The translations under genes were made by a program, and so were the position numbers. Below, piece by piece: positions 4,885 through 7,659 of a stretch of DNA of 7,659 nt (position 1 is its first letter; each line of letters opens with the position of its first letter). Source of the stretch: Propionibacterium sp. (GTDB lineage: Bacteria > Actinomycetota > Actinomycetes > Propionibacteriales > Propionibacteriaceae); assembly GCA_012837465.1 (NCBI GenBank), contig DURG01000091.1:1-7659 (forward strand). The letters run 5' to 3'. The notes under the pieces are model-generated. The model saw nothing but the letters and a program-made list of their open reading frames with translations. It had not been told where the DNA came from and made no database searches.

Positions 4885-5892
4885 TCAGTTGCCGGATGCA
4901 AAGGCCGCGTCGAAGGCTGCCTCGGGGGCGCTGAAGTTCAGCTTCTTGACGAACTCCAAGGCATCGGGCGCACCGACGAGGCGGTCCATGCCGGCATCCT
5001 CCCACTCGACGGACAGCGGGCCGTCGTAGCCGATGGCGTTGAGCGCGCGGAAGGCGTCCTCCCACGGCACGTCGCCGTGGCCCACCGAGATGAAGTCCCA
5101 ACCGCGCCGCGGGTCGGCCCACGGCAGGAGTGACGACAACCGGCCGTTGCGGCCGCCAGCCAGCCGGACCTTCGTGTCCTTGCAGTGCACGTGGTAGATC
5201 CGCTCGTGGAAGTCGAGGATGTAGCCCACCGGGTCCACCTGCTGCCACACCATGTGGCTCGGATCCCAGTTGATGCCGAACGCCTCACGGTGGCCGATGG
5301 CCTCCAGCGCCGCCTTGGTGCTCCAGTAGTCGAAGGCGATCTCGCTGGGGTGGGTCTCGTGTGCGTAGCGCACGCCCACCTCGTCAAAGACGTCCAGGAT
5401 GGGGTTCCACCGGTCGGCGAAGTCCTGGTAACCGGCCTGGATGACGTCATCGCCCACGGGCGGGAACATGGCGACGTACTTCCAGATCGACGAGCCAGCG
5501 AACCCGGTGACGGTCTTGACTCCCAGCTTGGCGGCCACCCGGGCGACATCCTTGGTGCGCTCAGCGGCACGCTGGCGGACTCCCTCGGGGTCGCCGTCGC
5601 CCCAGATGTCGCCTGGCACCATGTCCTTGTGGCGGTGGTCGATGGGGTCGTCGCACACGGCCTGGCCGACGAGGTGGTTCGAGATGGCCCACACCTTGAG
5701 GCCGTTCTTCTCCAGGATGTCGAGGCGGGTCTGGAGGTAGCCGTCGTCCTCCATCGCCTTGTCGATCTCGAGGTGGTCACCCCAGGTGGCGATCTCGAGG
5801 CCGTCGTAGCCCCAGTCGCCGGCGAGTTGGCACACCTCCTCGAACGGCAGATCGGCCCACTGGCCGGTGAAGAGGGTGATCGGGCGGGTCAT
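4885..5892 (-). CDS. AP-endonuclease-2-type TIM-barrel sugar isomerase/epimerase
   Basis: This cytosolic 335-residue protein belongs to the xylose-isomerase-like / IolE superfamily. Its four expected metal ligands are visible at strand ends: E179 (HETHPSE), D210 (NWDPSH), H236 (YHVHCKD) and E296 (SVEWED). H213 and H178 are likely substrate-binding or acid-base residues. The N-terminal strand (ITLFTGQW) and GYDGLEI motif at 28-34 are typical of the fold. Members isomerise, epimerise or dehydrate keto sugars and inososes, or cleave 3-keto glycosides. The start has AAGGAG 8 nt upstream and overlaps the dehydrogenase stop as ATGA, so the two are co-translated. It therefore probably acts on the keto product of that oxidoreductase. 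At about 335 residues it is longer than typical IolE and closer to the isomerase-like subunit of C-glycoside 3-oxo deglycosidases. The substrate is unproven. Confidence 0.9.
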   Translation of the reverse strand: MTRPITLFTGQWADLPFEEVCQLAGDWGYDGLEIATWGDHLEIDKAMEDDGYLQTRLDILEKNGLKVWAISNHLVGQAVCDDPIDHRHKDMVPGDIWGDGDPEGVRQRAAERTKDVARVAAKLGVKTVTGFAGSSIWKYVAMFPPVGDDVIQAGYQDFADRWNPILDVFDEVGVRYAHETHPSEIAFDYWSTKAALEAIGHREAFGINWDPSHMVWQQVDPVGYILDFHERIYHVHCKDTKVRLAGGRNGRLSSLLPWADPRRGWDFISVGHGDVPWEDAFRALNAIGYDGPLSVEWEDAGMDRLVGAPDALEFVKKLNFSAPEAAFDAAFASGN

Positions 5893-7100
5893 GATGAACT
5901 CTCCTTGTCTGTGATGCCTTCGATGGGGGTCCAGGCGGCTTGCTGCTCGGCGCTGCGGGCGACTGCATCCAGCACCCGCTGGACGCCGAGGCCCTCGCGG
6001 AAGTCCGGTTGCGCTTGCTTGTCCTCCGTGATCGCGGTGAGGAAGTCGACCGCCTGGTGGGTGAAGCCGTGCTCATAGCCCAGCATGTGGCCGGGCGGCC
6101 ACCAACCCCCGACGTACGGGTGCTCACCCTCGGTGACCACCACGCGGGTAAAGCCGGAATCCGGGCCGCTGCCCTCGTGGAGGTGCAGCACGTTGAGGTC
6201 CTCGAAGTCGAAGGCCAGGGAGCCCTTCGAGCCATTGACCTCGATGCGGATGGCGTTCTTCCGCCCAGTCGCGAAGCGGGTGGCCTCGAAGGTCGCCAGC
6301 GCGCCGCTGCCCATCCGCGCGAGAAAGATCGCCGCGTCGTCGACCGTGACGGGGCCCATCCCGGCGCCCTCGTCTGCGGTGAACGTGAGGCCCGACGCGC
6401 TGGCCCCGACGGGGCGCTCCTTGACGAACGTCTCCATGAGGGCGCTGACGCCGGTGAGCCGGTCACCGGTGATGAACTGGACCAGGTCGACGATGTGGGC
6501 GCCGATGTCGCCAAGGGCACCTGAGCCGGCCCGCTCCTTCTGGAGGCGCCAACTGAGCGGGGCCGAGGGGTCGACCAGCCAGTCCTGCAGGTACTGCGCC
6601 CGCACGTGGTGGATGGTGCCGAGCCTGCCCGCCTGGAGGATGTCGCGGGCGTGTGAGATCGCCGGCACCCGGCGGTACGTGAAACCCACCATCGTCTTCT
6701 GGCCGTTGGCTGCGGCCTTTTCGGCGGCGGCCGCCATCGCCTCGGCCTCCTCGACGGAGTTGGCCAGGGGCTTCTCGCACAGCACGTGCTTGCCGGCCTC
6801 CAGCGCCGCGATGGCGATCTCGGCATGGGTGTCGCCCGGGGTGCAGATGTCGACGATGTCCACGTCGTCGCGTTCGATCACCGCCCGCCAGTCGGTCTCC
6901 GTCGACTCCCAGCCGAAGCGGCCGGCGACGTCGTTCAAGGCCTCCTCGTTGCGCCCGGCGACGACGGTGAGCCGCGGCAGGGCCGGTGGGGAGAAGAAGG
7001 AGCGGGCGTTGCGCCAGCCGTGCGAGTGGGCCTTGCCCATGAAGGCGTAGCCGATCATCCCGATACCCAGCGAGGGTCCTTCGTAGTCGTGGTGTGTCAT
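5889..7100 (-). CDS. Gfo/Idh/MocA-family NAD(P)-dependent oxidoreductase
   Basis: This 403-residue cytosolic dehydrogenase has an N-terminal Rossmann fold (about 10-135) with the glycine motif GMIGYAFMGKAH at 14-25, the CTPGDTH motif at 86-92 and the diagnostic EKP triad at 109-111 (K110 catalytic). The C-terminal substrate domain carries the GDIGAH motif, with D198 and H202 as likely acid-base residues. All family residues are intact. Members oxidise a ring hydroxyl of a sugar, cyclitol or glycoside to a ketone with NAD(P)+. The ATG has AGGA 7 nt upstream. It follows the binding-protein gene after a 58-bp gap that holds a hairpin, and it overlaps the isomerase start by 4 bp. The length and the WWPPGHMLGYEHGFTHQ segment (331-347) suit the longer subgroup found with isomerases of the neighbouring type. 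The exact substrate is unknown. Confidence 0.93.
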   Translation of the reverse strand: MTHHDYEGPSLGIGMIGYAFMGKAHSHGWRNARSFFSPPALPRLTVVAGRNEEALNDVAGRFGWESTETDWRAVIERDDVDIVDICTPGDTHAEIAIAALEAGKHVLCEKPLANSVEEAEAMAAAAEKAAANGQKTMVGFTYRRVPAISHARDILQAGRLGTIHHVRAQYLQDWLVDPSAPLSWRLQKERAGSGALGDIGAHIVDLVQFITGDRLTGVSALMETFVKERPVGASASGLTFTADEGAGMGPVTVDDAAIFLARMGSGALATFEATRFATGRKNAIRIEVNGSKGSLAFDFEDLNVLHLHEGSGPDSGFTRVVVTEGEHPYVGGWWPPGHMLGYEHGFTHQAVDFLTAITEDKQAQPDFREGLGVQRVLDAVARSAEQQAAWTPIEGITDKESSS

Positions 7101-7122
7101 GGTGCGTTCCTCTTCTGAAGGA

Positions 7123-7150
7123 GGGCGCCACGGCGCGTGCCGTGGCGCCC
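7123..7150. terminator. Intercistronic 12-bp hairpin, probable attenuator
   Basis: GGGCGCCACGGC (7123-7134) and GCCGTGGCGCCC (7139-7150) are perfect 12-bp arms around a 4-base loop. It starts 8 bp past the binding-protein stop and ends 22 bp before the dehydrogenase ATG, without a T-tract on the minus strand. Such hairpins after binding-protein genes commonly stabilise the upstream message or cause partial termination, so the binding protein is made in excess over the enzymes. That role is inferred here. Confidence 0.7.
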
Positions 7151-7158
7151 CAACCGGA

Positions 7159-7659
7159 TCAGGACTCGAAGCCGAGGTCCATGTACTCGTCGACGTTGTC
7201 GGCGGTCACGACCGGGGCGTTGAGGACGACGCGCTTGGGCACCTCGACCTGCACGAGGTCGCTCATGCCCTTGCCCTGTGCGAGCAGGCGGGCGAGCTTG
7301 ATGCCGTCGGCGGCCTGCGTCGGCGGGTAGATGACGGTGGCCTCCATCTTCCCCTCCTTGATCCAGCGCATCGCGTTGGCGGAACCGGCGCCGCCGATCA
7401 GCGCCATCTCGTCGCGGCCCGCGTTATCGAGCGCGGCCATGACGCCGACGCCCTGGTCGTCGTCGTGGTTCCACACGATGTCGATCTGCGGCGCGGCCTG
7501 CAGCAGGTTGGAGGTCACGCGCTCACCAGATTCGACGGTGAACTCTGCCGCGACTCGGTTGTCGACGCTCTCGCCGCATCCCTCCAGCGCGTCGGCGAAG
7601 CCCTGGGAGCGCTCCTGCGTCAGCGGGAGGGAGTCGATGCCGGCGATCTCGGCGATGAC
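7159..7659 (-). CDS. Sugar ABC-transporter substrate-binding protein, C-terminal part
   Basis: The gene enters from beyond the window end and 166 codons are visible. An apparent GTG start at 7518 is internal, because the frame stays open to 7659 with good family sequence (IAGIDSLPLTQERSQGFADAL). The segment matches the second lobe of Periplasmic_binding_4 / RbsB-type proteins: IDIVWNHDDDQGVGVMAAL, then MALIGGAGS, the hinge-side IYPPTQAADGIKLARLLAQG, and the C-terminal VVTADNVDEYMD. Such proteins are lipid-anchored outside the membrane in actinobacteria and deliver monosaccharides or cyclitols to an RbsA/RbsC-type ABC importer. The signal peptide and the permease and ATPase genes must lie outside the window, probably upstream. 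It leads the visible part of the catabolic operon. Confidence 0.92.
   Translation of the reverse strand, partial: VIAEIAGIDSLPLTQERSQGFADALEGCGESVDNRVAAEFTVESGERVTSNLLQAAPQIDIVWNHDDDQGVGVMAALDNAGRDEMALIGGAGSANAMRWIKEGKMEATVIYPPTQAADGIKLARLLAQGKGMSDLVQVEVPKRVVLNAPVVTADNVDEYMDLGFES

Noticed and set aside
7159..7518. 119-codon gene starting at GTG 7518
   Set aside because: The frame continues open to the window end with family-typical sequence, so this is the C-terminal part of a full-length binding protein, not a short gene.

Overview
The window looks like chromosomal DNA of a high-GC Gram-positive actinobacterium. The coding sequence is strongly GC3-biased, the transmitter and receiver domains are of actinobacterial type, and there are secreted Pro/Ala/Thr-rich cell-envelope proteins and U-tract-less hairpin terminators. 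A Propionibacteriaceae-like host is my guess, but no marker gene fixes the genus. I see no rRNA, tRNA, CRISPR array, integrase or transposase gene. No stretch over 300 bases lacks a gene.

Region 1 (1-3191) is an envelope-sensing module. An OmpR-type two-component system on the minus strand (histidine kinase 907-2412, response regulator 245-910, joined by a 4-bp ATGA overlap) is flanked by two plus-strand genes. Both encode secreted-type Pro/Ala/Lys-rich proteins that end in almost pure poly-aspartate tails, each broken by one tryptophan. The left copy enters from outside the window (2-199); the right copy is complete (2640-3191) and diverges from the kinase. The divergent intergenic region holds an 11-bp-phased series of TTTSTSA-type units, the kind of site an OmpR/PhoB-family regulator binds, plus a 16-bp inverted repeat and a 17-bp palindrome. 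I infer that the two-component system controls at least the right-hand poly-Asp gene and itself, and that the stimulus may be a divalent cation or a cationic envelope stress. This is the most unusual part of the window.

Region 2 (3192-4673) holds unassigned membrane proteins: a four-helix protein with a soluble C-terminal domain (3312-4046, plus), a strong bidirectional hairpin terminator (4061-4098), and a minus-strand pair made of a three-helix protein (4260-4673) and an overlapping 50-residue single-helix protein (4111-4263).

Region 3 (4784-7659) is the 3' part of a minus-strand carbohydrate uptake and catabolism operon. In transcription order it holds a sugar ABC-transporter substrate-binding protein (cut by the window end), an intercistronic 12-bp hairpin, a Gfo/Idh/MocA NAD(P)-dependent oxidoreductase, and an overlapping AP-endonuclease-2-type TIM-barrel isomerase/epimerase. 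A very strong long hairpin at 4784-4848 closes the operon. The likely scheme is import of a sugar, cyclitol or glycoside, oxidation of a ring hydroxyl, then isomerisation, dehydration or cleavage of the keto product; the substrate cannot be read from sequence.
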